A DNA stretch of 64,000 bases from Cypionkella sinensis (GTDB lineage Bacteria > Pseudomonadota > Alphaproteobacteria > Rhodobacterales > Rhodobacteraceae): positions 744,001 to 808,000 of the forward strand of contig NZ_JBHRTO010000002.1 of NCBI RefSeq assembly GCF_042646385.1, read 5' to 3'. Shown one piece after another: positions 43,133 through 51,141 of this stretch (position 1 is its first letter; each line of letters starts with the position of its first letter). A model generated the notes under the pieces. That model saw only the letters and a program-made list of their open reading frames with translations, had not been told where the DNA came from and ran no database searches. A program made the position numbers and the translations under genes.

Positions 43133-44293
43133 ATGCTGGGACTTGGGTTGATGGGATTGTTCGCGGCTTTTGCGATTGGCGGGCTGTTTCACGCCAATGA
43201 CAACGACGAACCGGATGAGCCTACGCCAGAAACCCCCGACACCCCAAGCCACGGCACCCCGGGCGATGATCACCTGTCGATTGGTCTGAATGAAATCGGC
43301 AACCGATCAGGCTGGGCGGGCGATGACACCCTCACCGCCCAAGGCATCACCCGCGATGATCCGCATTTTCAGGATATCAGCCAGCAAAGCCCCGACTACG
43401 TGCTGTTCAACTTGTTCGCGCAAGGGCCGGCGGGCCACCCCAATATTCAGAACATCTATGGCAATGCCGGCAATGACACCTTGATCGCCAACGGCAACGG
43501 CGTGTTCGCCAATGGGGGCGACGGCCAGGATCTGCTTGATTTTTCCAACGCAGACCAAGGCTTTGGCGTGATTGGGGCGGGCGACACCATGCTGGGCAGC
43601 ACGCAAGATGACAGCGTGCTGCATGTGTTGTCGCATGGCGGCGGGCTGTTTCAGGGTGGCGCCGAACATGCCGTGGCAGTGGCTGATGGCAATGGCGCAA
43701 CGCTGGACGGCGGCGCAGGCAATGACGCGCTGATGAACCTCGATGGTCAGGCCACGCTGATCGGCGGTGCGGGCGACGATACCTTACGGGCTGACATCAA
43801 CAGTGACCAGTTTCAAGGCAGCCACGCGGATCAGCTGTCATGGTTCACCGACAATAATTTCGACGTGCTGGATGGCGGCGCGGGCAATGACCTGCTGACC
43901 CTCTCGCAGGGGGACATTGCGACACTGGGCAGCGGCGCCGATCACGCCACCATTTCCGATTCTGCGGCCCATGCCGACGATCAGGCCGCCGTGATCACCG
44001 ATTTCAACCCTGCCGAGGATACGCTGCGCATCATCGCCGGAGACGTCAATGGTCAAGCCGATCATGATGGGCTGGTCGGTCAGGTCAGCACGCAAGAGGT
44101 TGACGGCAATACCCACGTCATTGTCGCAGGCGAGGTCGTCGCTGATCTGCAAGGCGTCACCGGGCTGAACATCGGTCTGGTCAGCAACCCTTATGACGAA
44201 ATCCCGATCTATACGACGCTTGACGGCACGCCTGCCGACAGCAGCCGCTTTGACGTGTTGGTCCAACTGTATCCGCGGGTCATCGGCGATTAA
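43133..44293 (+). CDS. RTX-type calcium-binding protein with N-terminal hydrophobic anchor (RTX protein 2)
   Basis: 386 residues from ATG 43133 (AGGGTGGCGG before it). N-terminus MLGLGLMGLFAAFAIGGLFH is hydrophobic, followed by a Pro/Asp/Glu linker. Repeats of GGAGNDxL type are fewer and scattered (about residues 115-280). The C-terminal region shares VITDFNPAEDTLRI and DLQGVTGLNIGL with the first RTX protein, so they are paralogues with the same architecture. It extends further (SRFDVLVQLYPRVIGD). Likely extracytoplasmic, calcium-stabilised. Function unknown. Confidence 0.85.
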   Translation: MLGLGLMGLFAAFAIGGLFHANDNDEPDEPTPETPDTPSHGTPGDDHLSIGLNEIGNRSGWAGDDTLTAQGITRDDPHFQDISQQSPDYVLFNLFAQGPAGHPNIQNIYGNAGNDTLIANGNGVFANGGDGQDLLDFSNADQGFGVIGAGDTMLGSTQDDSVLHVLSHGGGLFQGGAEHAVAVADGNGATLDGGAGNDALMNLDGQATLIGGAGDDTLRADINSDQFQGSHADQLSWFTDNNFDVLDGGAGNDLLTLSQGDIATLGSGADHATISDSAAHADDQAAVITDFNPAEDTLRIIAGDVNGQADHDGLVGQVSTQEVDGNTHVIVAGEVVADLQGVTGLNIGLVSNPYDEIPIYTTLDGTPADSSRFDVLVQLYPRVIGD

Positions 44294-44302
44294 CGCCCCG
44301 GT

Positions 44303-45205
44303 TCAGTTGAACACCCGGCTGGGGTGCAACTCGCCCGATTTGTAAATCCCTACTGCGATGGCACGGCCCTGATAGCTGGCCCAGGCCTCATCCCCGTAGC
44401 CAACGCTCGATGCCAGAACCATCCCCGGATTGCCGTTCTTCAACCGCGCCGCCCCTTCCGGCGTGCAAGGCAGTTCTGGCAAATCTGCCAGCCCCAGTTC
44501 CAGCGGTTTCAGAAAGGCATCCAGTTCCGCCGTCTTGGCCAAAGCATCAATCTGCGCGACCGAAATCCCCTCGGCCGCCGTAAACGGCCCTGACCATTCC
44601 CGCCGCAGCCAGGCCACATGGCCCAGACAGCCCAAAGCCTGCCCCAGATCGCGCGCGATTGAGCGGACATAGCCACCCTTGCCGCAGACCATCTCCAACT
44701 CCACCTGATCCGCAGAGGGCCGCGACAAAACCTCCAACCGCTCCACCCACAAGGGCCGCGCCGCCAGATCCATCGCCTCACCCTCGCGCGCCAGATCATA
44801 GGCCCGCTCGCCATCCACCTTCACGGCGGAAAACTGCGGCGGCACCTGCTGAATATCGCCACGAAACGCAGCCAGCGCCGCTTCAATCTCGGCATCCGAA
44901 GGCCGCAGCGCAGATTCAGCAATCACCGACCCCTCGGCATCATCCGTGGTGGTCGCCGCCCCCAGATTGACCATGAAGCGGTAGCCTTTCATCGCATCCG
45001 TCACATAGGGCACGGTCTTGGTGGCCTCGCCCAGCGCAATCGCCAGCACACCCGTCGCCGCCGGGTCGAGCGTGCCCGCATGGCCCGCCTTCTGCGCATC
45101 CATCGCCCATTTCACCTTGTTCACCACGGCGGTCGAGGTGATCCCGGCAGGCTTGTCCACCACCAGCCAGCCCGAAACCGCCCTACCCTTTTTGCCGCGC
45201 GCCAT
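44303..45205 (-). CDS. truB: tRNA pseudouridine(55) synthase
   Basis: 300 residues. Catalytic aspartate D47 in KAGHAGTLDPAATGVL; also GWLVVDKPAGITS at the N-terminus and YVRSIARDLG. It makes pseudouridine 55 in the T-loop of tRNAs. Gene order rbfA-truB-rpsO-pnp is conserved in many bacteria; here other genes intervene before rpsO. Confidence 0.96.
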   Translation of the reverse strand: MARGKKGRAVSGWLVVDKPAGITSTAVVNKVKWAMDAQKAGHAGTLDPAATGVLAIALGEATKTVPYVTDAMKGYRFMVNLGAATTTDDAEGSVIAESALRPSDAEIEAALAAFRGDIQQVPPQFSAVKVDGERAYDLAREGEAMDLAARPLWVERLEVLSRPSADQVELEMVCGKGGYVRSIARDLGQALGCLGHVAWLRREWSGPFTAAEGISVAQIDALAKTAELDAFLKPLELGLADLPELPCTPEGAARLKNGNPGMVLASSVGYGDEAWASYQGRAIAVGIYKSGELHPSRVFN

Positions 45206-45253
45206 GATGCTCTCCTGTTGCGAACCGCCCGATAGCCCCCGGCGGCACTCAGG

Positions 45254-45970
45254 TCAACGCGGAACCACCAGCCCCACCATCGGCCCCATCGGAAAGCCGC
45301 CATCATGCCGATCCAGTTCGGGCGCATAGAGGCGCGAGATCGAGCCGTCAAAATACAGCGCATCCCGCAGCCCCAGCCCGTCACGGAACAGCCGCGCAAA
45401 GGCGTAGAAATTCACTTCCTGATTGGAAATCGCAAACACCGCCCGACTACCATCCGCCGGAACACCCACCCCGTTGCGGATATGCAGCGAATCGGACTCA
45501 GGCAGAAACTTGGGGTGCAACTTACCGCCAATCACCAGCATCGGCCCCGATTGCGTGGCATAACGGCAGGCGGGCTTTTCCGCCGCAAAGGCCAAAGTCT
45601 CGATCACCCGCAGCGTCTTACCGATACAAAACACCCCGTTCGGCACCAGCCCGAAATTCCCCGGCCCCGCCCGCGTCACCAGTGGCGCGGCCTCGACCCC
45701 ATCTTCCACATACAGCCCCACCGGCCCCAGATCGCGGTGATACATCCCCGCATTCATCGCAAAGCCCAAGGCCAGCCCCTGTGGCGCCAGCATCTCGTTC
45801 ACCGCGGTAAAGCTGCCCAAAGCGCCATCCGGCCCGGAATGAAACAGCCGCAGATCCTGCCCGGCCGTCACCTCGCACACTGTGTAAGACGCGCCCTCAA
45901 ACGTCATATCCCGGCAATCCGCAACGGCCGCAGCCCCCCAGACCACCAGCATAAACGCCAGTCGCAGCAT
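45254..45970 (-). CDS. Phosphodiester glycosidase family protein (NAGPA-like, DUF2233)
   Basis: 238 residues. Signal peptide about 1-17 (MLRLAFMLVVWGAAAVA). Then the DUF2233 domain: LGFAMNAGMYHRDLGPVGLYVEDG, NGVFCIGKTL and FDGSISRLYAPELDRHDGGFPMGPMVGLV. The relative uncovers mannose 6-phosphate in lysosomes; bacterial versions probably cut glycosyl phosphodiesters. Its stop lies 48 bases from truB and its start 3 bases after rbfA, so it is in the rbfA operon. Confidence 0.9.
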   Translation of the reverse strand: MLRLAFMLVVWGAAAVADCRDMTFEGASYTVCEVTAGQDLRLFHSGPDGALGSFTAVNEMLAPQGLALGFAMNAGMYHRDLGPVGLYVEDGVEAAPLVTRAGPGNFGLVPNGVFCIGKTLRVIETLAFAAEKPACRYATQSGPMLVIGGKLHPKFLPESDSLHIRNGVGVPADGSRAVFAISNQEVNFYAFARLFRDGLGLRDALYFDGSISRLYAPELDRHDGGFPMGPMVGLVVPR

Positions 45971-45972
45971 GG

Positions 45973-46401
45973 TTATTCCTGTGGCTCTGCGGCGTCATCC
46001 GCCGGTTTGGCGATATCCGCCTGCACCCGCGGATCGTCGAACAGCTTGCGGGCAAATTCCAGCCGGTCAAACGTATCATCGGGGCGGAAACGCAGTTCGG
46101 GCGAATGGCGCAGGGTCATCTCGGCCGAGACCCGCTTGCGCAACTCCCAGGCGTTTTTGGCCAGCGCCGCAATCGCTTCCTCCACGCTCGCCCCGCCCAT
46201 CAGCGGCATCACGTAAACCGTCGCCACCTTCAGATCGACCGAGACCGAAACTTCGCCCACCGTGATCGACATGTCGTTCAACACCGGGTCATGCACCTCG
46301 CCGCGTGCCAAAATCTCCGACAGCGTGCGCCGGATCAATTCGCCAACCCGAAGTTGACGCTGCGAAGGCCCTTTGGCCGAGTAGGAACGTGTGTTTGCCA
46401 T
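45973..46401 (-). CDS. rbfA: Ribosome-binding factor A
   Basis: 142 residues from the ATG at 46401. KH-like fold: SQRQLRVGELIRRTLSEILA, DMSITVGEVSVSVDLKVATV, and LRHSPELRFRPDDTFDRLEFA. It helps 30S maturation near the 5' end of 16S rRNA and supports cold adaptation. It diverges from dapB across 93 bases. Confidence 0.95.
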   Translation of the reverse strand: MANTRSYSAKGPSQRQLRVGELIRRTLSEILARGEVHDPVLNDMSITVGEVSVSVDLKVATVYVMPLMGGASVEEAIAALAKNAWELRKRVSAEMTLRHSPELRFRPDDTFDRLEFARKLFDDPRVQADIAKPADDAAEPQE

Positions 46402-46494
46402 GCCGCCGTTTACGCCAATCCGCCCCCGCCCGCAACGGCGGGCTTTCACCGCCATGGCAAAACCGCTAAACCCGGCCAAAATGCGAGGCACCCC

Positions 46495-47304
46495 ATGACC
46501 CAACTTCCCGGCATCACCATCACAGGCGCATCAGGCCGCATGGGTCAAATGCTGGTCAAGGGCATCACCGCCCATACCGGCGCGCGGCTGGTTGGCTGTA
46601 TCGAGCGCCCCGGCCACGCATGGATCGGCAAAGACATCGGCCTTTGCATGGGCGGGGCAGCGCTTGGCGTCACAGTCACAGATGATCCGCTGGAAGCCTT
46701 CGCGGTCTCGCAAGCCGTGATCGACTTCACCGCGCCCGCCGCCACCGTCGAATTTGCCGCCCTCGCCGCCCAAGCCCGCGCCGTCCACGTTGTCGGCACC
46801 ACCGGGCTGGAACCTCAGCACCACCGCAAACTTGACTTGGCCGCGCACCATGCCGTGATCATTCAGGCCGGCAACATGAGCCTTGGCGTCAACCTGCTGA
46901 CCCGGCTGACCCAGAAAGTCGCCGCCGCCCTTGATGCCGATTGGGATATCGAAATCATCGAGGCCCACCACCGCATGAAGGTCGATGCCCCCTCCGGCAC
47001 CGCCCTGATGCTGGGCGAGGCCGCCGCCGCAGGCCGGGGCATCGACCTTGCCACCGCCAAACAATCCGGCCGCGACGGCATCACCGGCGCACGCAAGCGG
47101 GGCGACATCGGCTTTTCCGCCATCCGTGGCGGCGATATCGTCGGCGAACATGATGTGCTGTTTGCCGCCGATGGCGAACGCATCGTGCTGCGCCACCTCG
47201 CCACCGACCGCAGCATCTTCGTGCGCGGCGCGCTCAAAGCCGCCCTCTGGGGCCAATCGCAAAAGCCGGGCCGCTACGACATGATGGATGTCCTCGGTAT
47301 CTAA
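46495..47304 (+). CDS. dapB: 4-hydroxy-tetrahydrodipicolinate reductase
   Basis: 269 residues. NAD(P) motif ITGASGRMGQMLV; catalytic block EAHHRMKVDAPSGTALML; GNMSLGVNLL. It reduces HTPA to tetrahydrodipicolinate in lysine and meso-diaminopimelate synthesis. ATG 46495 is selected by homology; the frame is open further upstream but antisense to rbfA. Confidence 0.96.
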   Translation: MTQLPGITITGASGRMGQMLVKGITAHTGARLVGCIERPGHAWIGKDIGLCMGGAALGVTVTDDPLEAFAVSQAVIDFTAPAATVEFAALAAQARAVHVVGTTGLEPQHHRKLDLAAHHAVIIQAGNMSLGVNLLTRLTQKVAAALDADWDIEIIEAHHRMKVDAPSGTALMLGEAAAAGRGIDLATAKQSGRDGITGARKRGDIGFSAIRGGDIVGEHDVLFAADGERIVLRHLATDRSIFVRGALKAALWGQSQKPGRYDMMDVLGI

Positions 47305-47312
47305 CCCCCTAA

Positions 47313-47377
47313 AATTTATCTAAAATTCGCCTTCATCTTGGCGAAAAATACTCCGGGGGTTGGGGGGCTGGCCCCCC
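47313..47377. repeat. Interspersed element copy with G-rich hairpin after dapB
   Basis: AATTTATCTAAAATTCGC leads to the core CTTCATCTTGGCGAAAAATA then CTCC (47331-47354), followed by GGGGGGC / GCCCCCC (47362-47368, 47371-47377). It matches 14041-14110 in leader, core and G-rich hairpin. It begins 9 bases after the dapB stop and may act as a terminator. Confidence 0.8.
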
Positions 47378-47458
47378 GATCCAAAGCATCAACACACGCA
47401 ACCTGATCCAAATCGCCTTCCCCAGCGTAAGCACAGCATAACCTCAGATGGTGCCCGC

Positions 47459-47812
47459 ATGCGCAGCCTCGTCGCTTTCCTGCTACTGACCGCCCCGGCC
47501 TTGGCCGAAACCTATCAGCCGATCAAAGACCGCAGCGCCTTTGTCGACATCATCACCAGACACGAGTTGCGCATTGGCCTTTACAATCTCAGCCTGACAA
47601 TCAGCCCAAAGGGCAAGATCACCGGCTCGGCCCTCGGCTGGGAAATCACCGGCGATTGGACATGGCAGGACGGCTACTTCTGCCGCGATATGGATTGGAG
47701 CGGCACGCCAATCCCTTACAACTGCCAACTGGTCGAAGCCAAAGGCCGCGACAAACTGCGCTTCACCACCGACAAAGGCGCCGGAGAATCCGCCGCCTTC
47801 GATCTGCGATAG
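47459..47812 (+). CDS. Small secreted protein of unknown function
   Basis: 117 residues. Signal peptide about 1-16 (MRSLVAFLLLTAPALA). Mature part begins ETYQPIKDRSAFVDIITRHE; contains SLTISPKGKITGSALGWEIT and two cysteines (GYFCRDMDW, YNCQLV) that could form a disulfide. The beta-rich pattern suggests a small lipocalin-like or Rhodobacteraceae-specific periplasmic protein; I recognise no function. ATG 47459 is chosen because the signal peptide starts there. Confidence 0.75.
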   Translation: MRSLVAFLLLTAPALAETYQPIKDRSAFVDIITRHELRIGLYNLSLTISPKGKITGSALGWEITGDWTWQDGYFCRDMDWSGTPIPYNCQLVEAKGRDKLRFTTDKGAGESAAFDLR

Positions 47813-47874
47813 GCGATCCACAACATATTGTGGCCCGCAGCCAGGCAGGCACAAGTGCCTCCCAGCTGGGAAGA

Positions 47875-48045
47875 TCAAAAGTCGATGGCGAGACCCTTCT
47901 TCTCCCAATCGCCATAGCGCACCGGTTCGGGCCCTTTGCGCCCGCCCAATTCCACCGGACGCTCAACCAGATCGGCCAGACGGCGGCGCTCTTCGGCTTC
48001 GGCCAAGGCGCGCTGTGCTGCTGCGGGAAGTTCAGATGTGCTCAT
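47875..48045 (-). CDS. DUF1674 protein, SdhAF4-like succinate dehydrogenase assembly factor
   Basis: 56 residues: MSTSELPAAAQRALAEAEER at the start and GGRKGPEPVRYGDWEKKGLA then IDF at the end. The C-terminal RKGPEPVRYGDWEKKG block is the DUF1674/SDHAF4 signature, whose eukaryotic member helps mature flavinated SdhA. It is encoded opposite rsmB, 67 bases apart. Very short, but motif and termination are clear. Confidence 0.88.
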   Translation of the reverse strand: MSTSELPAAAQRALAEAEERRRLADLVERPVELGGRKGPEPVRYGDWEKKGLAIDF

Positions 48046-48112
48046 CGCGGTTTCCTTGCGGCTTCATCGCACTTGATATACGGCCAATCGACGCAATCTC
48101 AAGGGTAAGCAC

Positions 48113-49369
48113 ATGGCAGAGGCAAATGCAGGTCTGGGCGCAAGGGCTGCCACTTTGGCCATCCTGTCGGCGATCATGGAGGAAGGTCAGACCATGGCCG
48201 TCGTCCTCGCCAACAAAAATGGCGCGCTGAAAGGTGTCGGCCCGCAAGACCGCGCCCGCGCCCAACGCCTTGCCCTGCAAGTCATCCGCCTGCTGGAACC
48301 CATCGACCGCCTGCTGGAACCCCACCTGCGCAAAGCCCCGCCCTTGGCGGTGATGAACATCCTGCGGCTCGCCGTCACCGAACTGCACGAAGGCACCGCC
48401 GCGCATGGCGTGGTCAACGCCGCGGTCGAACTCGCCCGCAAGGGCAAGAAAACCACCCATTTGGCGGGTCTGATCAACGCCATTCTGCGCAAGATCCCCG
48501 AAGGCGCACCGCTGCCCGGCCCCGCGCAACTGATGCCACGCTGGCTGCGGCAACCGCTTGTGCACGCCTACGGGCGCGAGGTGGTCTCGGCGATTGAAAC
48601 CATGCAGGCCAAGGCCCCGCCGCTCGACATCACCCCGCGCGGCCAAACTCTGCCCGAAGGTATGCTTCTGCCCACCGGCTCCCTGCGCCTGTCCGAACCC
48701 GGCCAAGTCTCAACCCTGCCCGGCTACGCCTCGGGCGATTGGTGGGTGCAAGACGCCGCCGCAGCACTGGCAGCGCCCCTACTCGCCGCCAAACCCGGCG
48801 AAAAAGTGCTCGACCTCTGTGCAGCCCCCGGCGGCAAAACCCTGCAACTGGCAGCCGCAGGCGCGCATGTCACCGCGCTGGATATCTCCGCACCCCGGCT
48901 GGAGAAACTGCGCGAAAACCTCACCCGCACCCGGCTGCAAGCCAAGATCGTGGTGGCCGATGCCCTGCACTGGCAGCCCGAGACTCTGTTCGACGCGGTG
49001 CTGCTGGACGCCCCCTGCTCTGCCACCGGCACGATCCGCCGCCACCCCGAACTGCCCTTTCTTAAAGACGGATCAGAACTGGCGGACCTTGTGCCGCTGC
49101 AAGCCGCACTGATCGACCGCGCGCTGATGTTTCTGAAACCCGGCGGCCGCCTGGTGTTCTGCACCTGCTCACTTCTGCCCGAGGAAGGCGAAGCGCAACT
49201 GACCGCCGCCCTCGCCCGCCACCCGAACCTGAAGGTGCAGCGCCCCGATTTGGCCGGTATCGACCCCGCTTGGATCACCGCCGACGGCGGCCTGCGCCTG
49301 CGCCCCGACTATTGGCCCGATCTGGGCGGGATGGACGGCTTCTTCATGGCAAGTCTGACGCGCGCCTAA
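48113..49369 (+). CDS. rsmB: 16S rRNA (cytosine-C5) methyltransferase RsmB
   Basis: 418 residues. N-terminal NusB-like RNA-binding domain (about 1-130), then a SAM methyltransferase: VLDLCAAPGGKTLQLAAAGA, DAPCSATGTIRRHPEL with C302, and CTCSLLPEEGEAQL with the nucleophile C352. It methylates C967 (E. coli numbering) of 16S rRNA. Homologues often neighbour the heparinase-purH genes; in this window those are 13 kb away. Confidence 0.94.
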   Translation: MAEANAGLGARAATLAILSAIMEEGQTMAVVLANKNGALKGVGPQDRARAQRLALQVIRLLEPIDRLLEPHLRKAPPLAVMNILRLAVTELHEGTAAHGVVNAAVELARKGKKTTHLAGLINAILRKIPEGAPLPGPAQLMPRWLRQPLVHAYGREVVSAIETMQAKAPPLDITPRGQTLPEGMLLPTGSLRLSEPGQVSTLPGYASGDWWVQDAAAALAAPLLAAKPGEKVLDLCAAPGGKTLQLAAAGAHVTALDISAPRLEKLRENLTRTRLQAKIVVADALHWQPETLFDAVLLDAPCSATGTIRRHPELPFLKDGSELADLVPLQAALIDRALMFLKPGGRLVFCTCSLLPEEGEAQLTAALARHPNLKVQRPDLAGIDPAWITADGGLRLRPDYWPDLGGMDGFFMASLTRA

Positions 49370-49396
49370 GGTAGATTGCCATCATCTTGGCCAGTC

Positions 49397-49593
49397 TGGC
49401 GAAGGCCCCCGCCTTCGCCATGCGGTGTGGGTGCCGCTGAAACTGCCGGGCCTCAAAGGCCCGGCCAGCGCCCGACGCAGCCCTGGCGGGCGCTTCTCGC
49501 CCGCCGGGTCGGGTGCTGGCCTCTGCGCGTTTCTCGGTGAAGCGACTACAGAGGCAAACCGCCCACGCGGGCGGGGAAACGCAATGCGTTTCC
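49397..49593. repeat. Cluster of five perfect hairpins
   Basis: 49397-49420 (TGGCGAAGGC / GCCTTCGCCA), 49445-49465 (GCCGGGCCT / AGGCCCGGC), 49482-49508 (GGCGGGCG / CGCCCGCC with flanking pairs), 49559-49574 (CCGCCC / GGGCGG) and 49575-49593 (GGAAACGC / GCGTTTCC). They fill the 275-base gap between rsmB (+) and the SDR gene (-), which converge. No gene is apparent in this gap. Confidence 0.75.
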
Positions 49594-49644
49594 TGATTCC
49601 GCCCGCACTTGGGGCGCAGCCAAGCGCGTGGATTTCGATTGGCT

Positions 49645-50382
49645 CTAGCTCTTTTTCCCCGCAAACAGCCGATAATACAACCAATCCGGCAAGAACTGAC
49701 TGCCGCGAAACACCCAGGAAAACACCGTCGGGAAACTGCGCTTGAACCGCGTGGATTTCATCAGCGCCAGCATCTCTGCCGCCGCCTGCTCGGGCTCCAT
49801 CAGGAACGGCATCGAGAAATCGTTCTTTGCAGTCAGCCTTGTGCGGATAAACCCCGGATTGCCCAACTGCACCCGCACGCCAGACCCGCGCAAATCGGCA
49901 TACAGGCTTTCCGCCAGCGCCATCACACCAGCTTTGCTGGCCGCATAGCCCAACGCCCCCGGTAATCCCCGGAATCCCGACAACGACCCCGTGATCACGA
50001 TATGCCCAGTGCCGCGCGCCACCATCCCCGGCAGAACCGCCCCCACCACCCGCGCAAGGCCGGTGAAATTCACGTTGCACATCGCCTCCAGCTGCGCTGC
50101 ATCCACCTCTTGCGCAGCCATTGGCCAATAAACCCCGGCGACAAACACCACCCCATCCACCGCGCCGACCTCTGCCGCCGCCGCCTGAACCGAAGCCGCA
50201 TCCGCCACATCGACCACCACAGCCGAGGCGCGCGGCACCCGCCCGCAAGCCTCGGCCAGACGCTCTGGATCGCGTGCCGACAAGATCACCCGCGCGCCCT
50301 CTGCCGCCAAAAGCTGCGCCAGCGCCAGCCCAAGCCCCTCGCTTGCCCCCACCAGCCAATAGCGTTTGCCCGTAAAGCTCAT
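49645..50382 (-). CDS. Short-chain dehydrogenase/reductase
   Basis: 245 residues. Cofactor motif WLVGASEGLGLALAQLL; catalytic YAASK (about 156-160) with Ser in ITGSLSGF. The C-terminal tail is basic and hydrophobic (FRGSQFLPDWLYYRLFAGKKS), perhaps membrane associated. Last gene of an operon with DUF1365 and an FAD oxidoreductase that starts from an RpoE-type promoter. Substrate not known. Confidence 0.9.
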   Translation of the reverse strand: MSFTGKRYWLVGASEGLGLALAQLLAAEGARVILSARDPERLAEACGRVPRASAVVVDVADAASVQAAAAEVGAVDGVVFVAGVYWPMAAQEVDAAQLEAMCNVNFTGLARVVGAVLPGMVARGTGHIVITGSLSGFRGLPGALGYAASKAGVMALAESLYADLRGSGVRVQLGNPGFIRTRLTAKNDFSMPFLMEPEQAAAEMLALMKSTRFKRSFPTVFSWVFRGSQFLPDWLYYRLFAGKKS

Positions 50383-50391
50383 CCTTGCCCC

Positions 50392-51141
50392 CTAGCGTGA
50401 GATTTCATCGCCCGGCGGCACCGGCGGGCTGCGATAGCGCGCGCCTTTCCACCACAACTTCAGCGCCTGCCAATGGATCAGCGTCAACACCCGCCGCGAC
50501 CCAAACGGGCGCCGCAGACAAGCCGCCAGAATCGCCCGGTTGGTCAGCGGCACGCGCCGCCCGGTCAGCGTTGCGATCAAGCCATTCTCGCCCGCGCTGT
50601 AATCAATCCAGATCCCGATGCGATCAGCCGCAACATCAAAGCGAAAGCGGTAACTGCCCTCAACCGGCTGAAATGGCGAGACATGAAAGATCTTGCGCGC
50701 CATCACCGTATCCTCGCGCCCCAGCGGCGCCAGATCGTCGCGATGACACAAATAGCTGTGGCGCTGGCCAAAGGTGTTTGTCACCTCGGCAATCACCACC
50801 CGCAAGCCACTGGCATCGCTGCAAAGCCAGAACGACACCGGGTTGAACACATGCCCCAACACGCGGGGCTGCGCCAGCAGCAGGATCTCGGTCGTGGGCG
50901 GCAAACCCTGTTCCGCAAGCACGTCGCGCACCCACGCAACCCCCCGCCCCAGTTTCGGTGGGCCACCATGATCACTGTCGTGCAGCGAGGTCAGATTGGC
51001 ACGGTTGCGCGAGAACAAGCCCGGCCCCCGCGCGGTTTCGGGGTCAAGCAGGATGTAATCGACGCCATAACTAAAGCGATTACCCACGCCGCCGCGTCGA
51101 CCATGAAACGTGGTCGCGGCGATGTGTTCAACGCCGCTCAT
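50392..51141 (-). CDS. DUF1365 domain protein
   Basis: 249 residues. Family landmarks: HGRRGGVGNRFSYGVDYILLD, PRVLGHVFNPVSFWLC and YLCHRDDLAPLGREDTVMARKIFHVSPF (positions from about 15 to 165). DUF1365 genes are regularly adjacent to FAD oxidoreductase and cyclopropane-synthase-like genes involved in lipid modification; the cyclopropane-type methyltransferase is missing here. Starts overlapping the oxidoreductase stop (ATGA). Confidence 0.9.
   Translation of the reverse strand: MSGVEHIAATTFHGRRGGVGNRFSYGVDYILLDPETARGPGLFSRNRANLTSLHDSDHGGPPKLGRGVAWVRDVLAEQGLPPTTEILLLAQPRVLGHVFNPVSFWLCSDASGLRVVIAEVTNTFGQRHSYLCHRDDLAPLGREDTVMARKIFHVSPFQPVEGSYRFRFDVAADRIGIWIDYSAGENGLIATLTGRRVPLTNRAILAACLRRPFGSRRVLTLIHWQALKLWWKGARYRSPPVPPGDEISR

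Noticed and set aside
47821..48112. Empty gap between the secreted protein and rsmB
   Set aside because: Closer reading shows a 56-codon DUF1674 gene on the minus strand, so it is annotated instead.
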